Below, one piece after another: positions 22,820 through 31,001 of a stretch of DNA of 64,000 bases. A program made the position numbers and the translations under genes. The notes beneath the pieces were generated by a model, which ran no database searches, was not told the origin of the DNA, and saw nothing but the letters and a program-made list of their open reading frames with translations. Source of the DNA: Pelosinus fermentans DSM 17108. GTDB taxonomy: Bacteria; Bacillota; Negativicutes; DSM-13327. Positions within the stretch are counted from its first letter, which is position 1; each line of letters opens with the position of its first letter. Where the stretch lies: NCBI RefSeq assembly GCF_000271485.2, contig NZ_AKVN02000001.1:500001-564000 (forward strand). The letters are read 5' to 3'.

Positions 22820-24129
22820 TCATCTTAGCCTTAGGCATTGTCGTCCTATTTATCCTCATTATCGGTGTGAAGCTCAACAGCTTCCTATCCCTAATCCTAG
22901 TTTCCTTAGGTGTAGGCTTAGCAGAAGGACTGCCACTCTTAAAAGTAGTAGACTCCATTGAAAGCGGTGTGGGAGGAACCTTAGGGCATTTAGCCTTAGT
23001 CATCAGTTTCGGTTCCATGCTGGGAAAACTCATGGTAGACAGCGGGGGAGCCCAGCGCATTGCCATGCACCTCATTGATCGGTTTGGCAGGAAATATGTG
23101 AAATGGGCAGTCTGCTTAACCGGCTTCATTGTGGGAATTGCCTTATTCTATGAAGTAGGCTTTGTCCTTCTCATACCCTTAGTCTTTACCATTGCCCTAT
23201 CCGCAGGAGTGCCCTTACTGGAAGTAGGCGTACCCATGGCAGCCGCTTTATCCGTAACCCATTGCTTCCTGCCGCCCCATCCGGGGCCTACGGCCATTGC
23301 CGTTATCTTTAATGCTGATATTGGGCTCACCTTAGTGTATGGCTTTCTCATTGCCATCCCGACCATCATTGTAGCAGGACCCTTCTTCTATGAAACCATG
23401 AAAGATCTCAATCCTGCTGTACCGCAAGGATTGCACAGCCATCAGTCCTTTAAGGAAGAGGACATGCCCAGTTTCGCCTCCAGTCTGTTTACCACCTTGA
23501 TTCCCGTATTCTTAATGGCAGCCGCTTCTCTTACTAAGTTAACTCTTCCCAAGGAATCGTATATTACCCAGTTCTTTGCCTTTGTGGGTAATGCGGATAT
23601 GGCCTTACTCATTGCCGTTCTCGTTGCCTTCTATACCTTTGGCATTAAACGGGGGAAGACCATGGCCGACATCATGGAGTCCGTGCAGCAGTCCGCCATG
23701 ACCATTGCCATGATCCTCTTAGTCGTGGGGGGCGGCGGTGCCTTTAAGCAGGTGCTCATTGATAGCGGCGTGGGAAAATATATTGCCTCTTTGATGGCAG
23801 GTTCCCAGCTTTCCCCCTTAGTACTGGCATGGATGATTGCCGCTGTTCTGCGTCTTGCCGTGGGATCGGCAACGGTAGCTGCCTTAACCACAGGGGGTAT
23901 GGTACTGCCCCTCGTTGCAGCTACAGGTGTTAGTCCCGAACTCATGGTTCTGGCGACCGGGGCAGGCAGTGTCATGGCAGGACCGCCCAATGACCCGGGA
24001 TTTTGGATGTTTAAGGAATTCTTCAATCTTTCCGTAAAAGAGACCATACGATCCTGGTGCGTGATGGAGACCGCCATTTCCTTTATGGGGTTGGCTGGCG
24101 TACTGTTGATCCATTACGTGATCTCGTAA
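22810..24129 (+). CDS. GntP-family gluconate/sugar-acid:H+ symporter
   Basis: A 439-residue polytopic protein with 12 or more hydrophobic segments. Family landmarks include FYEVGFVLLIPLVFTIA, LPPHPGPTAIAV and a C-terminal GSVMAGPPNDPGFWMFKEFF. GntP proteins import gluconate, fructuronate and related acids with protons. It overlaps the kinase gene and precedes a mannonate-type oxidoreductase, so fructuronate or a related ketoacid is the likely cargo. ATG 22810 has GGAGGGAG at good spacing. Confidence 0.92.
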   Translation: MPLVILALGIVVLFILIIGVKLNSFLSLILVSLGVGLAEGLPLLKVVDSIESGVGGTLGHLALVISFGSMLGKLMVDSGGAQRIAMHLIDRFGRKYVKWAVCLTGFIVGIALFYEVGFVLLIPLVFTIALSAGVPLLEVGVPMAAALSVTHCFLPPHPGPTAIAVIFNADIGLTLVYGFLIAIPTIIVAGPFFYETMKDLNPAVPQGLHSHQSFKEEDMPSFASSLFTTLIPVFLMAAASLTKLTLPKESYITQFFAFVGNADMALLIAVLVAFYTFGIKRGKTMADIMESVQQSAMTIAMILLVVGGGGAFKQVLIDSGVGKYIASLMAGSQLSPLVLAWMIAAVLRLAVGSATVAALTTGGMVLPLVAATGVSPELMVLATGAGSVMAGPPNDPGFWMFKEFFNLSVKETIRSWCVMETAISFMGLAGVLLIHYVIS

Positions 24130-24214
24130 TGAATGGGTATACAGGTTAAGAAGCCGAAAGGAAAGATGATGGAACAGAAAGAACGATGGAACAAAAAGAA
24201 AGGATGGATGAACG

Positions 24215-25069
24215 ATGAAGTTGCCATTTATGATGGATCTAACGAGTAAAGTAGCCGTTATCACGGGAGGCGGCGGTGTGCTGGGCAGTGCCTTTGCCAA
24301 GGCCATTGCCCAATGCGGGGCAAAAGTAGCCATTGTGGATCTCAATCGTACCAGTGCCGAAGGGGTAGCGGCAGAAATTTGCCGAGAAGGAGGCGTGGCT
24401 ATCGCCGTAGAGGCCAATGTACTGGTTAAAGACAGCCTGACAACGGCTCTTGTCAAAATTCATAAGGAATTAGGGCCTTGTGATATCTTGCTGAATGGAG
24501 CAGGAGGCAATCACCCCGCAGGGACAACAACGAAAGAATATTTATACCTTGAGGATATGGAGAAACGGGAGAGCATTCAAACCTTTTTTGATCTGGAACG
24601 GGAGGGGGTAGAGTTCGTCTTTAACCTGAATTTCTTAGGAACCTTGCTGCCCACGCAAATTTTTACCCGGGATATGGTAGCACGAAAGCAGGGCATTGTC
24701 ATCAACATTTCTTCCATGAATGCCTATACTCCCTTAACCAAGATCCCTGCCTACAGCGGGGCCAAAGCCGCAGTCAGCAATTTCACCCAATGGCTGGCAG
24801 TCCATATGTCGAAGGTGGGCATACGGGTCAATGCCATTGCCCCTGGATTCTTCTTAACAGAGCAAACGAAAGGACTCTTGCAGCGTGAGGATGGTACGTT
24901 AACCGAGCGGGCCCAGAAGGTGATTTCTCAAACGCCTATGGGACGGTTTGGTGAACCGCAAGAATTGATTGGAACCTTATTGTGGCTGCTCAGTGAACCC
25001 GCTTCCGGCTTTGTCAATGGAGCTGTGATTCCCGTGGATGGCGGATTTTCCGCTTACTCTGGTGTGTAG
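24215..25069 (+). CDS. SDR oxidoreductase, D-mannonate/fructuronate reductase type (YjmF-like)
   Basis: A 284-residue short-chain dehydrogenase. The NAD(P) site is TGGGGVLGSAFA near 17-28, the structural motif is NGAGG near 94, catalytic Ser is in INISSMNAY and the YxxxK is YSGAKAAV near 183. The insert TTTKEYLYLEDMEKRESIQTFFDLE is characteristic of the SDR mannonate oxidoreductases found in Firmicutes. The reaction would be fructuronate to mannonate with NAD(P)H. It closes the operon; no mannonate dehydratase or KDG aldolase is in the window, so the pathway must be completed elsewhere. Confidence 0.87.
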   Translation: MKLPFMMDLTSKVAVITGGGGVLGSAFAKAIAQCGAKVAIVDLNRTSAEGVAAEICREGGVAIAVEANVLVKDSLTTALVKIHKELGPCDILLNGAGGNHPAGTTTKEYLYLEDMEKRESIQTFFDLEREGVEFVFNLNFLGTLLPTQIFTRDMVARKQGIVINISSMNAYTPLTKIPAYSGAKAAVSNFTQWLAVHMSKVGIRVNAIAPGFFLTEQTKGLLQREDGTLTERAQKVISQTPMGRFGEPQELIGTLLWLLSEPASGFVNGAVIPVDGGFSAYSGV

Positions 25070-25111
25070 GAATAGACTGTACAATGTAGAGAGAGTATAC
25101 CCCTCATGATA

Positions 25112-25158
25112 AAAGGAAGAAGTCCTGCAGGCAATTACTATGCAGAACTTCTTCTTCA
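25112..25158 (+). terminator. Terminator of the sugar-acid operon
   Basis: GGAAGAAGTCCTGCA pairs, with one bulge, with TGCAGAACTTCTTC over a loop of about 11 nt, followed by a T-rich stretch. Confidence 0.65.
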
Positions 25159-25317
25159 TTTGTTATTCTCCAGGATCTACTTATTTGGAATAGGAGCTAT
25201 GTTTCTCTTTTTGGATATATGATTGCAAAACAACGTATGTAAAAAAATGATTGCTTTTTTGCAAAAAAATAACTATACTCTATATTATAATAAATAACGT
25301 AAGCGTTCACGTAAGTC

Positions 25318-25358
25318 AACGCACTATTTTGCCATGTGGCAGAGAGTGCGTTTTTTTT
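25318..25358 (+). promoter_or_regulatory. Terminator in the leader of the MFS gene
   Basis: AACGCACT and AGTGCGTT, enclosing GCCA/TGGC, form a hairpin followed by eight T, 40 bp before the MFS start. TATAAT-like sequence at 25283-25290 lies upstream, so a transcript would run into the hairpin first. This suggests attenuation, although no ligand-binding domain is recognisable in the short leader. Confidence 0.5.
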
Positions 25359-25398
25359 GTACCCTCTTGCTAGGTGGTGCATAGTATCAGGGGGTCAT

Positions 25399-26586
25399 AT
25401 GTCTCAAGTATCATTAAAGCAAAGTCTCGCAAAACTTGGCTTTGCACTTTTTCTCACTTATTTATCCGTCGCGATGGCACTTCCTGTCGTTTCTGTATTC
25501 GTAATAGAAGTGCTCAAATTTCCTAATTGGCTAGGGGGGGCCGCTGTCGGTGTCTCCTTCGTTGCAACGATTCTTTCCAGAAAGCACGCGGGAAATTTTG
25601 CTGATGCAAAAAGTAGCAAAAAATGCTTTATGCTCGGCTTTTTCTTCTACATGGCTGCTGCACTTGTTTGCATGGCTGCCGCTATAAGTGGAATGAGTGC
25701 CTCAGTAGCATTGGCAATTCTTATCGCAGGCCGACTCCTGCTCGGCATTGGAGAAAGCATGGCAACCGTCGGGCTTACAAATTGGCATTTCTCACGCCTC
25801 GGCCCTAGCCATTCTGGAAAGATACTCTCGATTTTTGGGATGGCGATGTACGGCGCATTTGCATTAGGCGGTCCTGTGGGACTTACACTCTATAAGTATT
25901 TTGGCTTTGCTTCGGTCATGCTAGCGTCATCCATTGTGCCGATTATCGGCGTTATCATGTTTCTCACCTCTCCTGAAGTTGTTCCTCATAAAACTACCGA
26001 AGCGAAAAAATCGTTTCTCAATCTTTTGGGAACAATCTGGAAGCAAGGACTTGCCGTTACGCTTCAAGGAGTCGGTTTTGCGGTTCTCGGAGCGTTTATC
26101 TTGCTTTATTTTAAAGAGCAAGGATGGCCGTATGCTGGTGTCGGTCTTTCATTATTCGGAATCGGATTTGTGATAAGCCGGATTCTTTTCGGTGCTCTAC
26201 CCGATAAAATTGGAGGAGTAAAAGTCGCTCTCGTTTCGCTTATGGTTGAAACCGTTGGGCAAAGTTTACTTTGGCTTGCACCTCATTATAGTCTTGCATT
26301 GATTGGTGCTCTACTTACGGGTCTCGGCTGTTCAATGATATACCCGGCTATGGGTGTAGAAGTTATAAAGAGGGTTAGCCCAGAACAGCGCGGCACCGCT
26401 TTCGGAGGATTCGCAATGTTTCAGGATATTGCCTATGCCTTTTCCGCACCGATTGCGGGCGTTCTTGCCGATAATTTTAGCTATTCTTCAACCTTTCTTT
26501 TCGGGTTTATCGCTGCAGTCGTTGGTATTATCATAGTTCGTTCAATGCGCATCAACAATCTGCCAATAAAGAATACCGAGAATTAG
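25399..26586 (+). CDS. Major facilitator superfamily exporter
   Basis: A 395-residue protein with about 12 hydrophobic segments. Motif-A-like sequence is present in the first half (SRKHAGNFADAKSSKKC) and the second (GALPDKIGGVKVAL). It resembles the YhhS/YfcJ group of sugar or drug exporters. I chose ATG 25399 because GGGGG lies upstream and the 21 residues before it are hydrophilic leader sequence lying over the attenuator. Monocistronic. A perfect 11-bp hairpin overlaps its stop codon (26571-26600) and may end transcription between this gene and the convergent operon. Confidence 0.88.
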   Translation: MSQVSLKQSLAKLGFALFLTYLSVAMALPVVSVFVIEVLKFPNWLGGAAVGVSFVATILSRKHAGNFADAKSSKKCFMLGFFFYMAAALVCMAAAISGMSASVALAILIAGRLLLGIGESMATVGLTNWHFSRLGPSHSGKILSIFGMAMYGAFALGGPVGLTLYKYFGFASVMLASSIVPIIGVIMFLTSPEVVPHKTTEAKKSFLNLLGTIWKQGLAVTLQGVGFAVLGAFILLYFKEQGWPYAGVGLSLFGIGFVISRILFGALPDKIGGVKVALVSLMVETVGQSLLWLAPHYSLALIGALLTGLGCSMIYPAMGVEVIKRVSPEQRGTAFGGFAMFQDIAYAFSAPIAGVLADNFSYSSTFLFGFIAAVVGIIIVRSMRINNLPIKNTEN

Positions 26587-26633
26587 TAATCTCGGTATTC
26601 CGCAAGGACTCACTACAGATTGCATCCTATCAT

Positions 26634-26664
26634 ATGGGACAGGGACAGGTTCGTTGTCCCGCAA
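26634..26664. repeat. REP-like GGGACA palindrome
   Basis: GGGACAGGGACAGGTTCGTTG followed by TCCC is another member of the GGGAC...GTCCC family, here between two convergent operons. It is the rightmost copy that I found in the window. Confidence 0.75.
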
Positions 26665-26696
26665 GATAGACGAGGCGATATCATAGTTAGGTCGAT

Positions 26697-27206
26697 CTAT
26701 TTATTTATCGTACTTGCTAATCGTTTTAACAGGAGCATACAAAGGATTCCGCCAATGATTCCGGTGACTAGCTGCGGCCAGCTCATGAGGGCTTTTAATA
26801 TAGTAGCCTGCTTCTCTGGAAGAGCAACGATGGAAAAAGCCCAGGAGCTTGAGGCATAAAGAATCAGCATTCTACCGATGGAAGAAAGGATGATCGCCAG
26901 CCAGCGATTGTAAGATAAGGTCATATGGTAAATCAGTACATATGCCATATTGGTGAAAGCCACTGGCAGAATAAAGATGGGTAAGGGCAGGGCTTGCTGA
27001 AAGAACGCTACAATGGGAGCGAGAACAGCCATTCCGAGGGCCGCTTTTGGGCCTGTGATTTCCAATGCTATCAGGAGGCATGCGTTGATGGCGCTGCCCA
27101 CCACAAACATGGATATAAAAGGCGGTACTGGGACAAGGAGTCGAAGAGACTGCAGTACAATCATTAAGGCTAAAAGTAGAGCCGTTCGCACAACTTTCTG
27201 ATGCAT
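26697..27206 (-). CDS. ECF transporter S component, probably corrinoid-specific
   Basis: A 169-residue protein with about five or six hydrophobic segments and no ATPase motifs, the size and layout of substrate-binding S components that plug into a shared ECF module. The N-terminal stretch TALLLALMIVLQSLRLLVPVPPF is typical of the group. It is the last gene of an operon led by a cobalamin riboswitch and containing a BtuB-like receptor, so inner-membrane corrinoid uptake is the best guess. GGGAGG precedes the ATG. Confidence 0.75.
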   Translation of the reverse strand: MHQKVVRTALLLALMIVLQSLRLLVPVPPFISMFVVGSAINACLLIALEITGPKAALGMAVLAPIVAFFQQALPLPIFILPVAFTNMAYVLIYHMTLSYNRWLAIILSSIGRMLILYASSSWAFSIVALPEKQATILKALMSWPQLVTGIIGGILCMLLLKRLASTINK

Positions 27207-27266
27207 GGTTTTACCTCCCGGTCGTGTGAAAGCGTCTGCTATAGATAAAGACGCTTTTAAGTTTTT

Positions 27267-29207
27267 TTATAATTTCATTGTTAAGTCTACGTGAATAAAG
27301 GCTCCAGGCAAGGATAGGGCATCGTCCTTGTGGTTGAAGATATTATCGATGCCGAGTAAGAGCGTTTGGTTCTTCGTAAGCTGTTTTTCTACATTCATAT
27401 TCCACAGGGTATAAGATGTATTGGTTGATATGTTGGCAGCAGGCTGGAACCAATAATGCAGATAGGAATCCACCCACAGGTTAGCAGTCAGCGTTTCTGA
27501 CTGGCGATAGGAAACACGGGAAGAGAGCTTGTGACGTGCACGGTTGTAGAGCCTAGTATTCGTCAAGTCGTTGGTAGCATCCAGATAGGTATAATTGCCG
27601 GACCAGGATAAGCGGTCGGATAGAGGTACAGAGATTTCGCCTTCGATTCCCTGAATCGTCGCACGGTTAATATTCTGGTATTTGACCGTAGCAGAGTCGA
27701 CCCAAGCCTCATCGATCATATCTGTGATTTTGCTGGTGAAGAAGGTCAGTTTGCTCTTCACGTTGCCGACATCCCGTTCAACAGACAGATCATAGGAGGT
27801 GGAGTCTTCCGGTTTTAGAGACGGATTTCCAAGGAGACTGACTAAATTTCCGTTTCTTGTGACATTCAGTTTTAGGTACAATTGATTCGGTGAAGGAACC
27901 CGGAAACCTTGTCCCGCGTTAAACTTCACGCGCCAGCCCGGTTCGGGAGTATAGGTCACGCCAATTTTGGGACTCACATTGCTTTCAAACTTGTTGCTGT
28001 CGTCATAGCGAGCCGATGCTACGGCAAGGAGTTTCGGGGATACAGTCCATTGGTCCTGCAGATAGACGGCAGAATAGTTGGTTTTGACTTCAGAACCTTC
28101 ATAGACTTTGCCATGAAATACTTTGGTGAAGGTTCCTTGTCCTGTCTGAATTCCCGTACCGCGAAACAATTCGGGGCGATATTCACCGCCTAAGGTTAGC
28201 AGGTGATCGTCTGATACTTTTTTGCTAATACGGGCTTCCAGACCGGATATGGTGGTATAACCATAGACCGAGTTTATGTATTGCCCGCTTGTCCGGTTAA
28301 CCGTGTCATTGTATTTATCCCAAACGGAGCGGTAGGCATTGAAATAGAGTTCACCATCAGACAGGTCTTTCGTATAGCTGAGGGCATATTGACTGCGGTC
28401 GTTATTATCGCGAACATCGGTACGAACGTTCCCCATTGCGGTTTGCAGGATCGCATATTCTCGAGTATCTTCTTCCATACGTGAGGCCGTAAAGGTAAGA
28501 GTTTCTTTGTCTGTAGGAGAGTATTCAAAGCGGGCGTTCATATTCTTTCGCTCGCCAAAAGGGGAATAGGTTGTTCCGTTACTCTTAAGGGATGCATCCG
28601 AATCAGAATAAGAGCCAGAAAGAGTCATGCCGAATTTTTCCTGTTTCCCGGAGTCATAGGTAAAGGAATAACGCCCGTTTCGGTCACCTGTACGAGACAG
28701 AACGCCTTGATTGAGCCGCAGTGTAAAGGTTTCCTTTGATGCGGTTTTTGTAATAATATTAACCACACCGCCAAGGGCATCCGCACCGTACAGGGAAGTT
28801 ACCGGTCCGCGAACGATTTCAATGCGCTCTACATTTTCAAGGGAGATTCGGTCCAGCTCATAATAGGGGTCCGGTTCTGCAGGAATTCGTTTCCCGTCGA
28901 TCAAGATCATGGAATAACGCGCGTCAAATCCTCGAATGGAAAGAGCTTCCCGTCCGTTTGCTCTCATGATGCTAACTCCGGCTGCGGAACCGATCACATC
29001 TTTTAGAATATGTGCTCCATAGGACTGGATGTCTTCCGCGGTGATCACTTCAACGGCAGCAGGAACGTCTTGAATGTTCATTACCGTTTTCGTTGCGGTA
29101 ACGACGACTTCCGGCATGTCAAACTCATGAGAATCTGCCGTTTCAGCATAGCTTTTCCCAGTGGATAGGAGTAAGGGAACGAGAAGGAGTAACAGTTTTT
29201 TATTCAC
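27267..29207 (-). CDS. TonB-dependent outer-membrane receptor, BtuB-like
   Basis: 646 residues. It has a signal peptide (KKLLLLLVPLLLSTGKSYA), a TonB box (PEVVVTATK near 29), a plug domain to about 150 (ILKDVIGSAAGVSI...ALSIRGFD...VERIEIVRGPVTSLYGADALGGVVNII) and a 22-strand-type barrel ending in a membrane-compatible C-terminus. This proves an outer membrane. Length and plug resemble BtuB/CirA-type receptors; with the upstream riboswitch, a corrinoid substrate is likely. GTG start with CAGGAGG. TonB-ExbBD are not in this window. Confidence 0.9.
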   Translation of the reverse strand: MNKKLLLLLVPLLLSTGKSYAETADSHEFDMPEVVVTATKTVMNIQDVPAAVEVITAEDIQSYGAHILKDVIGSAAGVSIMRANGREALSIRGFDARYSMILIDGKRIPAEPDPYYELDRISLENVERIEIVRGPVTSLYGADALGGVVNIITKTASKETFTLRLNQGVLSRTGDRNGRYSFTYDSGKQEKFGMTLSGSYSDSDASLKSNGTTYSPFGERKNMNARFEYSPTDKETLTFTASRMEEDTREYAILQTAMGNVRTDVRDNNDRSQYALSYTKDLSDGELYFNAYRSVWDKYNDTVNRTSGQYINSVYGYTTISGLEARISKKVSDDHLLTLGGEYRPELFRGTGIQTGQGTFTKVFHGKVYEGSEVKTNYSAVYLQDQWTVSPKLLAVASARYDDSNKFESNVSPKIGVTYTPEPGWRVKFNAGQGFRVPSPNQLYLKLNVTRNGNLVSLLGNPSLKPEDSTSYDLSVERDVGNVKSKLTFFTSKITDMIDEAWVDSATVKYQNINRATIQGIEGEISVPLSDRLSWSGNYTYLDATNDLTNTRLYNRARHKLSSRVSYRQSETLTANLWVDSYLHYWFQPAANISTNTSYTLWNMNVEKQLTKNQTLLLGIDNIFNHKDDALSLPGAFIHVDLTMKL

Positions 29208-29237
29208 GAAATGCCTCCTGTAATACGTTATAGAAAT

Positions 29238-30254
29238 TTACTTCGATAGTGTATAAAATTCGCCCATTAGATTTTGGATAGCACCATCCAATGGTTTGAT
29301 TTCCGTTTTCCGAAAACCTGCACTTGTAAGGGCGAGCTCAATGTTCGATCTGGTTTGTAAGATGTCAAGACCTGCAAGATGACTCGACAGCCAGCCAACA
29401 ATGGATTCTTTTGGCGATATATAGTCGTCGCTTACTCTATGGCTGACCAGATAAAGATAGCCTGAAGGGGTGAGAGCCTGTGCTATTTTCGCGGTCAGCT
29501 CTTTTAGATTTGCATTGGCAAAATCTAAGATTCCCGACGCGATAATCAGGTCATAATTGCCACCGATGGGATCAGTCATAAAGTCACCGCGCATGATGGA
29601 TAGGCGGTGTTCCAGATGCCCCTCTGCCACAAACTCTTCAGGAACATCGGCCACTCCGGGCTGTTCAAAAATGACGCCGGAAGCCAAAGGGAACTGGCGG
29701 ACAAATTCGATAGCCATCATTCCTGACCCTCCGCCAAGATCCAAAATCCGAAGGGGGGCAGTAGGCTCTACGAATTGTGCGGCAGCGCGCAAAAATGACT
29801 GAACGCGGCCTGTACGGGCCTCTACTGCTGTTAAGCGTGCTAGCTTGCGAAAATCAAATAGCTCTTTGCCTTGATTCTGTTCTTGAATGGCTGGATCGGG
29901 TCCGAGGCGAACCAGTTCTTCCACTTGGTCGAGTCCTGTCATCTTGTTCCAGAAGGTCAGATATTCCCCTAAATAGTAAGGGCTGTTTTGATTGAGGAAC
30001 AACTCTGTTTCTGGTGTATTTCGGAATTGGTGATTGTTTTTTTCCAGTAGACCGATTGCTGCCAGACTGTTTAGAAAGAGTGTAAGGTTTCTTTCATCAT
30101 ATCCGGTCATCGACGCGATTTTTTCTGCCGACGTATCATGTTTTAGGTAATCAAATACCTTAAGGGAAATGCCAGCGAATAGGAGCTGTGTTTCTCTATA
30201 CTGTTGCAGCATTCCAATAAATTTTCTTGGACTATGGGTAGGATATTCCATCAT
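29238..30254 (-). CDS. SAM-dependent O-methyltransferase-like protein in the corrinoid operon
   Basis: About 338 residues. An N-terminal winged-helix dimerisation domain (LKHDTSAEKIASMTGYDERNLTLFLNSLAAIGLLE) precedes a Rossmann methyltransferase core with LDLGGGSGMMAIEF as the SAM loop near 174. This is the acetylserotonin/caffeate O-methyltransferase fold, also seen in BzaC, which methylates a benzimidazole lower ligand in anaerobes. Its position directly behind a cobalamin riboswitch supports a corrinoid-related role, but the substrate is not shown. ATG 30254 follows GAAAGAGGTG; an upstream TTG at 30269 overlaps that site. Confidence 0.8.
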   Translation of the reverse strand: MMEYPTHSPRKFIGMLQQYRETQLLFAGISLKVFDYLKHDTSAEKIASMTGYDERNLTLFLNSLAAIGLLEKNNHQFRNTPETELFLNQNSPYYLGEYLTFWNKMTGLDQVEELVRLGPDPAIQEQNQGKELFDFRKLARLTAVEARTGRVQSFLRAAAQFVEPTAPLRILDLGGGSGMMAIEFVRQFPLASGVIFEQPGVADVPEEFVAEGHLEHRLSIMRGDFMTDPIGGNYDLIIASGILDFANANLKELTAKIAQALTPSGYLYLVSHRVSDDYISPKESIVGWLSSHLAGLDILQTRSNIELALTSAGFRKTEIKPLDGAIQNLMGEFYTLSK

Positions 30255-30274
30255 AAACACCTCTTTCAAATTTT

Positions 30275-30297
30275 ATTTGTATGCTTGGCATACAAAT
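30275..30297. promoter_or_regulatory. Perfect palindrome, candidate MarR operator
   Basis: ATTTGTATGC-TTG-GCATACAAAT has 10-bp arms, a size and symmetry fitting a MarR dimer site. It lies between the riboswitch terminator and the methyltransferase start, facing the divergent MarR gene. Confidence 0.55.
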
Positions 30298-30300
30298 GAG

Positions 30301-30420
30301 TTAAAAAAAAACAGCTTCTACTAAGCCGGGACAAAATGAAATAAAGACCGCAGGTATTTCACCGGACTTCCCTATTAAGCCCCTGAGGGCACCTATCTCA
30401 ACAGTATGAAATTCATTCTC
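30301..30420 (-). ncRNA. Cobalamin riboswitch with terminator
   Basis: Reading the minus strand, GGTGCCCTCAGGGGC is followed by TTAATAGGGAAGTCCGGTG and AAATACC, which match the conserved core of cobalamin riboswitches (GGTGCC, AAnAGGGAA, CCGGTGAAA). It ends with CGGCTT-AGTAG-AAGCTG and nine T, an intrinsic terminator (30301-30323). The part after the core is shorter and less canonical than usual, so a variant or shortened class is possible. It governs the methyltransferase-receptor-S component operon. Confidence 0.72.
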
Positions 30421-30538
30421 ATCGTAGCAAATAATAATACGTTTGTCAACGAGATGTTATGATATAGATCATGATCTTTTCTATAATTTGGCAGCGGTAA
30501 CAGTTGTTATAGTTACTGAATTTCGATACAATAAGGTC

Positions 30539-30988
30539 ATGAAGAAAAAATCATATGCAACGATGAGTAAGTTTATGCGGTTGATTGAAACAATTGCTAA
30601 CAGCAAAATGAAACAGCTGGATTTTGGTGATGGTATCGTTCTATATCGAGGTGAGATTCACATGATTAGGGCGATCGGCGATCATCCAGGCATGTTTATT
30701 TCTGAAATTGCACGATATTTTGGTGTTACCCGGGCAGTTGTTTCGAAAAGTGTTTTGAAGATCGAAAAGAGCGGCTATGTGCGCAAAGTGGTAGATCCTT
30801 TAGATAAGAAGCGTGTTCAAGTATACCTGACAGAGCGGGGAGAGGCCGCATATCAGGCTCATAACGCATTTCACTTGGAGAAAGACGATTATATTTTTGC
30901 GCATTTGGAGGGCTTGAGCGCAAAAGAATTAGAGGCAGTCAGTGTGTTTTTAGACAAAGCACAGCAAATGATCGATCATCATTTTTGA
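30539..30988 (+). CDS. MarR-family transcriptional regulator
   Basis: 149 residues. The winged helix is clear: HPGMFISEIARYFGVTRAVVSKSVLKIEKSGYVRKVVDPLDKKRVQVYLTERG near residues 49-101, with flanking dimerisation helices. It is divergent from the corrinoid operon; the palindrome at 30275 is a candidate target. ATG 30539 with AAGG upstream is preferred to an upstream in-frame ATG at 30443 whose leader is unlike the family. The helicase gene follows 13 bp later and may be co-transcribed. Confidence 0.87.
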   Translation: MKKKSYATMSKFMRLIETIANSKMKQLDFGDGIVLYRGEIHMIRAIGDHPGMFISEIARYFGVTRAVVSKSVLKIEKSGYVRKVVDPLDKKRVQVYLTERGEAAYQAHNAFHLEKDDYIFAHLEGLSAKELEAVSVFLDKAQQMIDHHF

Positions 30989-31001
30989 AAGGGAGGCCGA
31001 T

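Noticed and set aside
22650-24460. Long minus-strand frames opposite the permease and oxidoreductase genes
   Set aside because: Antisense readings in GC-richer DNA; their proteins are low-complexity and lack starts.
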